Source: Phycisphaerales bacterium
GTDB taxonomy: Bacteria > Planctomycetota > UBA1135 > UBA2386
Length of the DNA: 64,000 bases
Direction of reading: 5' to 3'
NCBI GenBank assembly: GCA_020247305.1
Contig: JADCJE010000066.1
Span: 1 to 64,000 of the forward strand
Part shown: piece by piece, positions 1-7,567 of the stretch
How the letters are laid out: every line of letters starts with the position of its first letter
How positions within the stretch are numbered: the first letter of the stretch is position 1
Made by a program: the position numbers and the translations under genes
Notes under the pieces: model-generated
Told to the model about the DNA's origin: nothing
The model's input: only the letters and a program-made list of their open reading frames with translations
Databases searched by the model: none

Positions 1-1121
1 ATGACGCGGTCGGCGGCGTAGTCGACTTCCTGCTCGGTGGTGAAGCGGCCGAGCGAGAAGCGGATCGAGCTGTGCGCCAGCTCGTCGCCGAGGCCCAGGC
101 TCTTCAGCACGTAGCTCGGCTCCAGGCTCGCGGACGTGCAGGCCGAGCCCGACGACACGGCGAGTTCCTTGATGCCCATGATGAGCGACTCGCCCTCGAC
201 GTACGGGAACGACACGTTGGCGAGGTGCGGCAGGCGGGCATCGGTGTCGCCGTTGCGCACGGCGTCGGGCAGCGCCTTCAGCAGCCGCGCCTCCAGGCGG
301 TCGCGCAGCGCCTTCAGCTTCGGGACCTCGGTGGCCATCTCCTCGCGGCAGATGCGGGCGGCCTCGCCCATGCCGACGATGCCGGTGACGTTGAGCGTGC
401 CCGAGCGCATGCCGCGCTCGTGGCCGCCGCCGTCCATCTGCGCGGTCAGGCGCACGCGCGGGTTCTTGCGCCGCACGTAGAGGCAGCCGACGCCCTTCGG
501 CCCGTACATCTTGTGCGCCGAGATCGACATCAGGTCGACGTGCTGCGCCTCGACGTCGAGCGGGATCTTGCCGGGGCACTGCGTCGCGTCGGTGTGGAAC
601 AGCGTGCCCTTCTGCTTGCACAGCGCGCCGATCTCGGCGATCGGGTGCAGCGTGCCGACCTCGTTGTTGGCCGCCATCAGCGACACCAGGATCGTGCGGT
701 CGGTGATCGCGGCGGCGAGCTGGGCCATGTCGACGTGGCCCTTGCCGTCGACCGGGAGCCACGTGACCTCGAAGCCCTGCGCCTCGAGGTTCTTCATCGG
801 GTCGAGCACGGCCTTGTGCTCGGTGACCGCGGTGATCAGGTGGTTGCCCTTCTCGCGGTACATCTGGGCCACGCCCTTGATCGCGAGGTTGTTGGCCTCG
901 GTCGAGCCGCTGGTCCAGAGGATCTCCTTGGGGTGCGCGCCGATCAGCTGCGCGACCTGGCTGCGGGCCTCTTCGACGGCGGCTTCGGCGGTCCAGCCGA
1001 ACGCGTGGCTGCGGCTGGCGGCATTGCCGAACGTGTCGCTGAAGAACGGCAGCATGCGCTGCACGACGCGCGGGTCGCACGGCGTGGTGGCGCTGTAGTC
1101 GAGGTAGAGCGGGGTCTTCAT
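1..1121 (-). CDS. iscS: IscS-type cysteine desulfurase (3' end outside window)
   Basis: PLP enzyme that removes sulfur from L-cysteine as a protein persulfide for Fe-S cluster assembly and tRNA thiolation in the cytoplasm. The first 373 residues are visible; the stop lies beyond the left edge. Reading leftward from ATG at 1121 shows the N-terminal LDYSATTP, the PLP lysine in [10 protein letters not shown] (K204) and the persulfide loop [17 protein letters not shown] with C328, the same numbering as E. coli IscS; this long loop marks group I (IscS/NifS). The ATG overlaps the stop of the upstream Rrf2-type regulator by 4 nt (ATGA), so the two are co-transcribed and probably autoregulated by cluster supply. 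The scaffold genes expected downstream (iscU and others) would lie outside the window. Confidence 0.96.
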   Translation of the reverse strand, partial: MKTPLYLDYSATTPCDPRVVQRMLPFFSDTFGNAASRSHAFGWTAEAAVEEARSQVAQLIGAHPKEILWTSGSTEANNLAIKGVAQMYREKGNHLITAVTEHKAVLDPMKNLEAQGFEVTWLPVDGKGHVDMAQLAAAITDRTILVSLMAANNEVGTLHPIAEIGALCKQKGTLFHTDATQCPGKIPLDVEAQHVDLMSISAHKMYGPKGVGCLYVRRKNPRVRLTAQMDGGGHERGMRSGTLNVTGIVGMGEAARICREEMATEVPKLKALRDRLEARLLKALPDAVRNGDTDARLPHLANVSFPYVEGESLIMGIKELAVSSGSACTSASLEPSYVLKSLGLGDELAHSSIRFSLGRFTTEQEVDYAADRV

Positions 1122-1714
1122 CGGGCGGGTGCGGAGGCCGGCGCGGCGGGGCGGGTCGCGGCCGGGCCACTGGAGTGGTGGGTCGGCGGCAACGCGCAGA
1201 GCTCGTCGAGCTTGATGTCGCGGAACAGCCGGGCGATGCGGTCGTGCACGACGCGCATCGGCGCCTTGCTCGGGCAGAAGGCGATCAGCGCGCAGTCGGC
1301 GCCGTCGTGGTCGTCGGTGGCGCGCATGCTGGGGGCGAGCGACAGCAGGCCGCCGCCGGACGCGGCCTCGCCGGCCGCTGGGGCGGCGCCGTCGGCCGCG
1401 TGGCCGTGCGCGACGCATTCGACCAGGGTGAAGCGGCCCTCGACGACTTCGAGGATGTCGGCCAGAGCGATCGCGGCGGGGGCCTTGGCGAGCCGGTAGC
1501 CGCCCTTGAGGCCGCGCACCGAGTCCAGGAGGCCGTGCTTGGCGAACTCCTTCAGCAGGTTGGCGACGACCGACTTGTTGAGCTTGGCCAGCCGGGCGAT
1601 CTCGTGGGCGCTGACCACCGCCTCGGGGTTATGGCCCCCGGGGTAGGCCCCTTGCCGGGCGATGGCGCCCAACAGGAACACGGCGTAGTCGGCCTTCTTG
1701 GAGATGCGCAACAT
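1118..1714 (-). CDS. iscR: Rrf2-family Fe-S-sensing regulator, IscR-like
   Basis: Predicted winged-helix repressor of the isc operon. Residues 1-90 are a typical Rrf2 HTH ([15 protein letters not shown] start, helix around [17 protein letters not shown], wing [10 protein letters not shown]). Candidate cluster ligands are C100 (LVEC), C141 and C147 (DCALIAFC), with a further C173. E. coli IscR spaces its three Cys ligands 6 residues apart (C92, C98, C104); here about 40 Ala/Gly-rich residues separate the first Cys from the second, and the protein (198 aa) is longer than IscR (about 160). It directly precedes iscS with a 4-nt overlap. The divergent ygfZ starts about 140 nt away, so the shared intergenic region probably holds both promoters. 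Cluster binding is inferred. Confidence 0.85.
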   Translation of the reverse strand: MLRISKKADYAVFLLGAIARQGAYPGGHNPEAVVSAHEIARLAKLNKSVVANLLKEFAKHGLLDSVRGLKGGYRLAKAPAAIALADILEVVEGRFTLVECVAHGHAADGAAPAAGEAASGGGLLSLAPSMRATDDHDGADCALIAFCPSKAPMRVVHDRIARLFRDIKLDELCALPPTHHSSGPAATRPAAPASAPAR

Positions 1715-1765
1715 GCGGGTTGGGTGTGGCTTGCTGCCAGCGGCGGAGCAAACTAGACCTGCTTT

Positions 1766-1799
1766 GGGGCTCGTTCAACGCCCCGGCCTGAAAAAGGCC
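1766..1799. other. two small tandem hairpins between divergent iscR and ygfZ
   Basis: GGGGC (1766-1770) can pair with GCCCC (1780-1784), and GGCCT (1785-1789) with AGGCC (1795-1799), making two adjacent 5-bp stems midway between the start codons. They could be an operator or leader structure. No regulator motif is recognised with certainty. Confidence 0.3.
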
Positions 1800-1854
1800 C
1801 CAAAAGCGGTCCATATTGCCGCCGCCGCCTGCCATCCTGCCTGTCCTGCTCGCC

Positions 1855-2778
1855 ATGACCCCTGCCGACCTGCTGCGCGACTTGCTGCCCAACCCGCCGT
1901 ACCAACGGCACGACGCGCCCTACCGCCTGCTGCAGCTCACCGGCCCCGACGCCGGCGAGTTCCTGCACCGGCTGTGCTCGCAGGACGTGCTCGGCCTCGC
2001 GCCGGGTTCCGTGCGTCCGGCCGCGTTCCTAGACGCCAAGGGCAAGCTGCTGGCGACGTGCCTCGTGTTCCGCGGCGAGGGCGCGTTCTGGCTCGAGGTG
2101 GCGCACGAACAGGCGGACCGGTTGGCGGCGTTGCTCGAGCGCTACCACTTCACCGAGAAGCTGGTGATCGCGCGGCCGGACTTCGGGCCCTGCCACGAGA
2201 CGGTGCAGTGGGCGAGCAACGTGCCGGCGCAGGACTGGAGCGTCGCCTTCGAAGCCGGGCGTCCGGTGGTGCGTTGCGCACGCCGGCTGGTGTCGTTCAC
2301 GCGTTCGCATGGCGCCGCCCTGGCCTGGTCGGAGCTGCATGAAGACGGCTCCGAGTCGCCGTTGCGGCCCGCGCCGTTGTCGAACGAACTCGCCGAGTGC
2401 GTTGCGATGGCCGCAGGAATCGTGCGCGTCGGCGTCGACACCGAGCCGACGACGCTCGCGCTCGAAGCCGACCTCGGCGACCACATCAGCACGACCAAGG
2501 GCTGCTACACCGGCCAGGAGATCGTCGCGCGCATCCACACCTACGGACACACCAACCGCAAGCTGTGCCTGCTGCGGCTCGCGCCCGGCGCCGCGATCAC
2601 GGCGCCGCAGCCGCTGCACGAGCCCGAAGACGACCTCGCGGTCGGCCGCGTGATGCGCGCCGTGGTCGCGCCGGGCGGCGGTTGCCGCGTGGGCCTTGGC
2701 TTCCTGCCCAAGGACTTCCAGGCGCCGGGAAGCGCCTTGCGCCTCGCCGACGGCGCCGCGGTCAAGGTCGTCGGCTGA
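1855..2778 (+). CDS. ygfZ: YgfZ/GcvT-like folate-binding Fe-S maintenance protein
   Basis: Folate-dependent protein that supports repair or assembly of certain Fe-S enzymes. The family signature KGCYTGQE is intact at residues 215-222, including the conserved Cys, followed by VARIHTYGHTNRKL; length is 307 aa. I chose ATG 1855 over the in-frame TTG at 1816, because the TTG adds 13 Pro/Ala-rich residues and the family core starts soon after MTPADLL. It is divergent from iscR-iscS, which suits a shared Fe-S role. Its end converges on the bicupin gene across 124 nt. Confidence 0.9.
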   Translation: MTPADLLRDLLPNPPYQRHDAPYRLLQLTGPDAGEFLHRLCSQDVLGLAPGSVRPAAFLDAKGKLLATCLVFRGEGAFWLEVAHEQADRLAALLERYHFTEKLVIARPDFGPCHETVQWASNVPAQDWSVAFEAGRPVVRCARRLVSFTRSHGAALAWSELHEDGSESPLRPAPLSNELAECVAMAAGIVRVGVDTEPTTLALEADLGDHISTTKGCYTGQEIVARIHTYGHTNRKLCLLRLAPGAAITAPQPLHEPEDDLAVGRVMRAVVAPGGGCRVGLGFLPKDFQAPGSALRLADGAAVKVVG

Positions 2779-2879
2779 GCGAGCGCGAAGAGCGCCACCC
2801 GACGGATGCCGAGTCCGGCCGAGGCGGCCGCTGGCGCATACGCGCCGCGACCGTGCGACCGATGGCCTGCGTCGCCATC

Positions 2880-2895
2880 CGCGCGGGCCCGCGCG
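2880..2895. other. perfect 16-bp GC palindrome between convergent genes
   Basis: CGCGCGGG followed directly by CCCGCGCG forms a perfect palindrome just beyond the stop of the bicupin gene (2903, minus strand) and about 100 nt past ygfZ. No T-tract follows on either strand, so it is not a classical intrinsic terminator. It may act as a bidirectional RNA 3'-end stem or be chance in this base composition. The rest of 2779-2902 shows nothing else clear. Confidence 0.3.
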
Positions 2896-2902
2896 CGGCC
2901 GC

Positions 2903-3685
2903 TCACTTGCCGCCGCTGCTGACCACGACGAAGCACGGGCCGGCGTCGGCGCGCACGACGGCGTCGCGGCCGTCGAAGGGCAGCAGCACGACGCCGTCGC
3001 CGGCGATCGTCTCGCTGCGGCCGTCGTGCTCGACGGTGGCGCCGTGCGGCGCGCGCACGAACAGCAGCGTCTCGTCGCACATCGGCCGGCCGGGAACGTC
3101 GCCGAGGCGCAGCGCGCCGCCAGCGGGCACGACCGCCTCGTCGACGCTGAGCGTCGCGGCCTTGTAGTCGGGCGCGAACATGCGCTCGACGACGACGTCG
3201 CCGACGGCGATGCGCTCGAAGCGGCGCGGTGGCAGCGATTCGGGCGCGGTCGGGAACGTCTCGGCAGGCTTCCACTCGCCGCTGTTGGGGTCGAACGACT
3301 TGCCGCTGCCGGCGAGCGGCAGCAGCGGCTTGTGCGCCAGCGCTTCGCGGCCCTGCGGCGTCGGCTGTGCGGCCGGCTGGCGCGCGGCGACGAGCAGGAT
3401 CTCGCCCTGGCCCTTGCTGGCCCGGAACGGCGTCGCCGGCGGCAGGAAGACCGCCATCGGCCGGCCGCCGAACGCGTCCTTGCGCGCGCCGCGCGCCGGC
3501 CACGCGGTGCCGCCGCCGACGAGGTCGAAGGTGCCGCCGAGCAGCACGGCGGCAACCTCGTGCGCGCCGGTCGTCACGAGGTCGGGATCGATCGGCCGCC
3601 ACAGCGACAGCGCGTCGAACCACTTCGCGCCGGCGACCTCGACGACGCGCAGCCGGTCGTCGCCCGCGAACGAGAGGCGCTTCAC
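2903..3685 (-). CDS. bicupin protein distantly resembling IolB/KduI isomerases
   Basis: 260 residues beginning at GTG 3685, whose codon overlaps the stop of the upstream isomerase gene (GTGA). The order of strand-rich segments resembles IolB (5-deoxyglucuronate isomerase): an N-terminal cupin with AAVLLGGTFDLVGG, then AFGGRPMAVFLPPATPF, and a second beta-rich half ending in FVVVSSGGK. The His/Glu metal motif of IolB/KduI (a Pro-His-Lys-His-type stretch) is not visible, so catalysis cannot be claimed. It is the last gene of the phosphate cluster and is translationally coupled to the SurA-like gene. Function unknown; the fold call is moderate. Confidence 0.6.
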   Translation of the reverse strand: MKRLSFAGDDRLRVVEVAGAKWFDALSLWRPIDPDLVTTGAHEVAAVLLGGTFDLVGGGTAWPARGARKDAFGGRPMAVFLPPATPFRASKGQGEILLVAARQPAAQPTPQGREALAHKPLLPLAGSGKSFDPNSGEWKPAETFPTAPESLPPRRFERIAVGDVVVERMFAPDYKAATLSVDEAVVPAGGALRLGDVPGRPMCDETLLFVRAPHGATVEHDGRSETIAGDGVVLLPFDGRDAVVRADAGPCFVVVSSGGK

Positions 3686-5043
3686 TTGCGGCCCTCTGCC
3701 GGCTGCGCCTTCGCCATCGTCAGCTTGCAGGCGTCGAAGATCTGCTGCTGAAACTCCTTCGCCTTGCCTTCGCGCAGTCGCTGGCGCAGCGTCGCGTCGT
3801 CGGGGTCGGGTTCGACGTCGAGCGTCTTCACCAGCGCGACGCCATCGGGCAGGCGGACGGGCGCAGAGACCGCGCCGGCCGGCTGTGCGAAGGCGGCGGC
3901 GAGGATCGCTTCGGGCAGGCGTTCGGAGCGGCGGCGGTGCCAACCGGCGTCGCCGCCCTGCTGCTTGCTGGCGTTGTGCTCGCTGGCGATGCGGGCGACG
4001 ACGTCGAAGGCCTCCTTCTGCAGGCGCTCGCGCACGGTCGCCATCTCGCGTTCCGCGGCGGCGAAGTCGCGCGGCACCAGCGGATTGGGCGTGTCGATGG
4101 CGCGCAGGTAGATCAGGCCGAGGCGACGGCGCGGGCCATGGCGGTCGAGCGCGGACTGCCGATCCTTCGCGATCTCGGCGGCGAGGTCTTCGTCGCGGCA
4201 GCGCGCGCGCGCGAGCTTGTCGAGCAGGATCTGGCCGCGGAAGACGCGCAGGTCGCGGATGCTCTGCGCCGACAGGCCCTCGGCCTTGAGCAGGTTCTCG
4301 TAGGTCACGCCGCTGTAGCGCGGGTCCTTGGCGGCGTCGTCCTTGTGCTTCTTGACGGCGGCGTCGAGGTCGGCGGCGGTGACCTGCACGCCGTCCTTGC
4401 GCGCAGTCGACTCCAGCGCGGCGAGGTAGACGACCTGCTTGACGAAGCGGTCGCGCTCTTCGTCCTCGGCCGTGCGCAGCAGCAGCGCGCCGAGGTCGAT
4501 CAGCGGGATGTCGGCGCTGCCGACGCGCGCCGCCGAGCCCGCGGGCAGCAGGTCGGGGTCGGTGACCACGAGCGTCTGCTTGCGCTGCTCCTGCAGCCAG
4601 AGGTTGAGCATGTCGCCGCTGACCTCCTCGTCGGACTTCAGGCCGAGCTCCTGGCGTACGACGCGCTTCTGCGCCAGCTGCACGGCGAGGTCGGCGAGCC
4701 ACTGCGCCTCGCCGGTGTTGCGCACGGCGGGGATGTCCTCGGGCCGGCGGCCGGCGGCGCGCAGCTGCGCCTGCAGATCGTTCCAGAAGGCGCGCACGTC
4801 GGCCTCGCTCGGCATCAGCTTGCGGTCCTCGGCGGCCTTGCGCGTGATGGCGACGGCGACCAGCTGTTCGACCGCCTGTTGGCCGCGGTCGCGCCGCCGC
4901 AGGTGGAACGCCATCTCCAGCGCCACGTCGGTGCGCGTGACGGGCAGCGTCTTGCCGTCGAGCTGGTAGGTCGCGAGCGCCTCGTCCGGTCCCTGCGGCA
5001 GGGCGGCGAGCAGCGGGAAGAGCAGCGGCGTCAGCGCGTTCAT
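3682..5043 (-). CDS. SurA/PpiC-type peptidyl-prolyl isomerase, exported
   Basis: 453 residues: a short hydrophobic N-terminus (LTPLLFPLLAALPQG) consistent with export, a helical chaperone region (about 40-300), and a parvulin-like domain (about 305-405) running from RLGLIYLRA through DVVARIASEHNASKQQGGDAGW to a typical PpiC end near PVRLPDGVALVKTLDV. Family members assist folding of periplasmic or outer-membrane proteins. It starts 37 nt after pstB; a perfect 9-bp stem lies immediately before its ATG. Its stop overlaps the bicupin start. The link to phosphate uptake is positional only; it could assist folding of exported proteins generally. Confidence 0.8.
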   Translation of the reverse strand: MNALTPLLFPLLAALPQGPDEALATYQLDGKTLPVTRTDVALEMAFHLRRRDRGQQAVEQLVAVAITRKAAEDRKLMPSEADVRAFWNDLQAQLRAAGRRPEDIPAVRNTGEAQWLADLAVQLAQKRVVRQELGLKSDEEVSGDMLNLWLQEQRKQTLVVTDPDLLPAGSAARVGSADIPLIDLGALLLRTAEDEERDRFVKQVVYLAALESTARKDGVQVTAADLDAAVKKHKDDAAKDPRYSGVTYENLLKAEGLSAQSIRDLRVFRGQILLDKLARARCRDEDLAAEIAKDRQSALDRHGPRRRLGLIYLRAIDTPNPLVPRDFAAAEREMATVRERLQKEAFDVVARIASEHNASKQQGGDAGWHRRRSERLPEAILAAAFAQPAGAVSAPVRLPDGVALVKTLDVEPDPDDATLRQRLREGKAKEFQQQIFDACKLTMAKAQPAEGRK

Positions 5044-5045
5044 CG

Positions 5046-5071
5046 GGGCGGCGCAGGATAGCGCGCCGCCC
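5046..5071 (-). promoter_or_regulatory. 9-bp hairpin abutting the ppiC-like start codon
   Basis: In the minus-strand transcript GGGCGGCGC (5071-5063), an 8-nt loop and GCGCCGCCC (5054-5046) form a perfect stem that ends 2 nt before the ATG at 5043. It would occlude ribosome access or mark an intercistronic processing or attenuation point between the transporter genes and the folding factor. No U-tract follows. Confidence 0.45.
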
Positions 5072-5080
5072 GGCCGGCCG

Positions 5081-5887
5081 TCAGCCGAAGCGGCCCTCGA
5101 TGTAGTCCGAGGTCTCCTGCTTCTGCGGCGCGACGAACATGTCCTCGGTCTCGGTGTGCTCGACGACCTTGCCCATCAGCATGAACACGCACTCGTCACT
5201 GGCGCGGCGGGCCTGCGCCATGTTGTGGGTGACGATCAGGATCGAGTAGTGGCCGCGCAGGTCCCAGATCAGGTCCTCGACGGCGCTGGTGGCCTCGGGG
5301 TCGAGCGCGCTGCACGGCTCGTCCATCAGCAGCACGGAGGGTTTGGTCGGCAGCAGGCGCGCGATGCACAGCTTCTGCTGCTCCTCCAGCGACAGGCTCG
5401 TGGCCTTGCGGTCGAGGCGGTCCTTGACGCGGTCCCACAGCAGCACCTCGCGCAGCGCCTGCTCCAGGAGCGCCTCCTCGTCGGCGCGGCTGGCGCGGCG
5501 CGCGCTGTGCAGCCGGTGGCCGAACAGCACGTTGTCGCGGATCGACAGCGGCAGCGGGTTGGGCCGTTGGAAGACCATGCCGACGTGGCGGCGCACCTGG
5601 ATGCGCGAAGCCTCGTCGCCGTAGACGTCGTGGCCGAGCACCTTGATGGTGCCGGTGGTCGAGACGTAGCCCAGGCGCTCGTTGATGCGGTTGCACGAGC
5701 GCAGCAGCGTCGACTTGCCGCAGCCGGACGGGCCGATCAGCGCCGTCACGATGCCGGACTTGATCGTCAGCGTGACTTCGTGCAGCGCCTGGAACTTGCC
5801 GTACCAGAGGCTCAGGTCCTGCACCTCGATCGCCGGCGCCCGGTGCTCGGGCAGGTTGAGGATCGTGGTGCGGGTCTTCAGGGACAT
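5081..5887 (-). CDS. pstB: phosphate ABC transporter ATPase PstB, degenerate signature motif
   Basis: Cytoplasmic ATPase of the PstSCAB phosphate importer. From ATG 5887 (268 aa; an in-frame TTG at 5899 is possible): Walker A GPSGCGKST (52-60), Q-loop VFQRPNP with Q107, Walker B VLLMDEP with E190, and switch H221 in IVTHN are all canonical. The ABC signature is not: the PstB-typical LSGGQQQRLCIAR appears as LSLEEQQKLCIAR (165-177), so GGQ is replaced by LEE. Overall sequence, including NVLFGHRLH and a C-terminal YIEGRFG, remains clearly PstB. The adjacent paralogue (5892-6686) has an intact signature but lacks the Q and H, implying a heterodimer. Confidence 0.92.
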   Translation of the reverse strand: MSLKTRTTILNLPEHRAPAIEVQDLSLWYGKFQALHEVTLTIKSGIVTALIGPSGCGKSTLLRSCNRINERLGYVSTTGTIKVLGHDVYGDEASRIQVRRHVGMVFQRPNPLPLSIRDNVLFGHRLHSARRASRADEEALLEQALREVLLWDRVKDRLDRKATSLSLEEQQKLCIARLLPTKPSVLLMDEPCSALDPEATSAVEDLIWDLRGHYSILIVTHNMAQARRASDECVFMLMGKVVEHTETEDMFVAPQKQETSDYIEGRFG

Positions 5888-5891
5888 CGAA

Positions 5892-6686
5892 TCAGCCAAA
5901 GCGTCCCTCCAGGTAGTCGATCGTCCGCTGGTCCTTGGCGCCGCCGTTGAACAGGTCCTCGGTCGCGGCGATCTCGACGCAGCGGCCGCCGAGGAAGAAG
6001 GCGGTGCGGGCGGCGAGGCGCCGGGCCTGCTGCACGAGGTTGGTGACCAGCACGATGGTCAGCTCTTGGCGCAGTTCCTTCAGCACCTCCTCGATGCGCA
6101 TCGTCGTCACGGGGTCGACGGCGATCGAGAACTCGTCGAGCAGCAGCAACTCGGGCTCCTGCGACAGCGCGCGCGCGATCGTCAGGCGCTGCTGCTGGCC
6201 GCCGCTGAGCAGCGAGCCGAGGTTCTTCAGCCGGTCCTTGACCTCGTCCCACAGCGCCGCGCGTCGCAGGCTGCGCTCGACGATGCCGTCGAGCTCCGAC
6301 TTCGCCTTGACGCCGCGCAGGCGCGGGGCGAGCGCGACGTTGTCGTAGATCGACAGCGGCAGGCCGACCGGCAGCGGGAACACCACGCCGATGTGGCTGC
6401 GCAGCGCGTACAGGTTGCGGATCGTGCGGAGGTCGCGGCCGGCGAAGGTGACCGCGCCGTCGACGCGCATGTCCGGCACGAACTCGTCCATGCGGTTGAG
6501 CGCGCGCAGGAACGAGGTCTTGCCGGCGTTGGCCGGGCCGATGATGCCGAAGATCTCATTCGGCCGGACGTCGAGGTCGACGCCCTGCAGCGCCACCTTG
6601 GCGCCGTAGCGGATCGACAGACCGCGCACGGTGAGCAGCGCCGGGGCGGCGGCGTCCTGGGCGAACGGCGCGGCGGGGGAGCTCAC
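5892..6686 (-). CDS. pstB: second phosphate ABC transporter ATPase PstB, lacking Q-loop Gln and switch His
   Basis: PstB paralogue sitting between pstA and the other pstB. Starting at GTG 6686 (GTGA overlap with the pstA stop; a GTG at 6689 is equally possible), 264 aa. Walker A GPANAGKTS (50-58), signature LSGGQQQRLTIAR (160-172) and Walker B LLLLDE (180-185) are present. The Q-loop Gln is Pro (VVFPLP, P104), the D-loop reads FSIAVDP instead of the usual SALDP, and the switch His is Asn (LVTNL, N216). The defects complement those of the neighbouring PstB. Family hallmarks such as LSIYDNVA and YLEGRFG confirm PstB ancestry. Confidence 0.92.
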   Translation of the reverse strand: MSSPAAPFAQDAAAPALLTVRGLSIRYGAKVALQGVDLDVRPNEIFGIIGPANAGKTSFLRALNRMDEFVPDMRVDGAVTFAGRDLRTIRNLYALRSHIGVVFPLPVGLPLSIYDNVALAPRLRGVKAKSELDGIVERSLRRAALWDEVKDRLKNLGSLLSGGQQQRLTIARALSQEPELLLLDEFSIAVDPVTTMRIEEVLKELRQELTIVLVTNLVQQARRLAARTAFFLGGRCVEIAATEDLFNGGAKDQRTIDYLEGRFG

Positions 6687-7567
6687 CACTTCTTCCTCCC
6701 GCGCAGTTTCATGCGGAACCAGATCGCCAGCGCGTTCATCGACAGCACCACCATGATCAGCGTCAGCGCGACGGCGAACGGCACGTGCCGGGGCACGTTG
6801 GTGACCTGCGTCGAGACGTTGAACAGGTGCAGCGACAGGGCCATCGTCTTGTCGAAGACGCCGCCCGGGTACAGCTGCCGGAAGAACACTGCGCCGGTGA
6901 ACATGATCGGCGCCGTCTCGCCGACGGCGCGGCAGACGACGAGGATCAGGCCGGTCAGGATGCCGCTGCCCGAGTTCGGCAGCACGATGTGCCAGATGGT
7001 CTGCCAGCGCGTGGCGCCCATGTTCCAGCTGGCGTCGCGGAAGGCCTTGGGCACCGCCTGCAGCGACTCGCGCGTGGCGACGATGACCACCGGCAGGGTC
7101 ATGACCGCCAGCGTGCAGCTGGCCGCCAGGATCGACTTGCCGAACTGCAGGAAGTGCACGAACGCGCCGACGCCGAACAGCGCGTGCACGATCGACGGCA
7201 CGCCGGCGAGGTTGACGATGGCGACGTTGATCGTGCGCGTCAGCCAGTTGTCGCGGGCGTACTCGCTGAGGTAGATCGCCGCGGCGACGCCGACCGGCAG
7301 CGCGATCGCGAGCGCGACGGCGGTCAGCCAGACGGTGCCGACGAGCGCCGTGGCGATGCCGCCGGCGGCGCCGTTCTCGCGCGGCTTCTCGGTGAAGAAC
7401 GCCAGCGACATGCCCGGCGCGCCTTCGACGACCAGGACGGCGAGGATGCCGAGCGCCGGGATCAGCAGCAGCAGCGTGACGACGAGGAAGCCCAGGCGGG
7501 CGACCTTCTCGGCGCCCAGGCTGCGGCCCTCGAGCGCGGTCGGCGCGAACGGGTTGGCGCGGCTCAT
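6683..7567 (-). CDS. pstA: phosphate ABC transporter permease PstA
   Basis: Inner-membrane permease half of the phosphate importer, 294 aa from ATG 7567, overlapping the pstC stop by 4 nt. It has about six hydrophobic segments and the PstA-type cytoplasmic coupling loop around AFRDASWNMGATRWQTIW, followed by GLILVVCRAVGETAPIMFTG, a highly conserved PstA segment. The second conserved region VFDKTMALSLHLFN is present. It pairs with PstC and the two PstB subunits; all are co-oriented with overlapping ends. Confidence 0.96.
   Translation of the reverse strand: MSRANPFAPTALEGRSLGAEKVARLGFLVVTLLLLIPALGILAVLVVEGAPGMSLAFFTEKPRENGAAGGIATALVGTVWLTAVALAIALPVGVAAAIYLSEYARDNWLTRTINVAIVNLAGVPSIVHALFGVGAFVHFLQFGKSILAASCTLAVMTLPVVIVATRESLQAVPKAFRDASWNMGATRWQTIWHIVLPNSGSGILTGLILVVCRAVGETAPIMFTGAVFFRQLYPGGVFDKTMALSLHLFNVSTQVTNVPRHVPFAVALTLIMVVLSMNALAIWFRMKLRGRKKW

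Noticed and set aside
72-1499. 475-codon plus-strand frame over iscS/iscR
   Set aside because: Arg/Ala/Val-rich translation with no motifs; it is the antisense of the clearly recognised iscS and iscR.
1816-1854. Upstream TTG start for ygfZ
   Set aside because: Adds a Pro/Ala-rich run not seen in the family core; ATG 1855 fits better.
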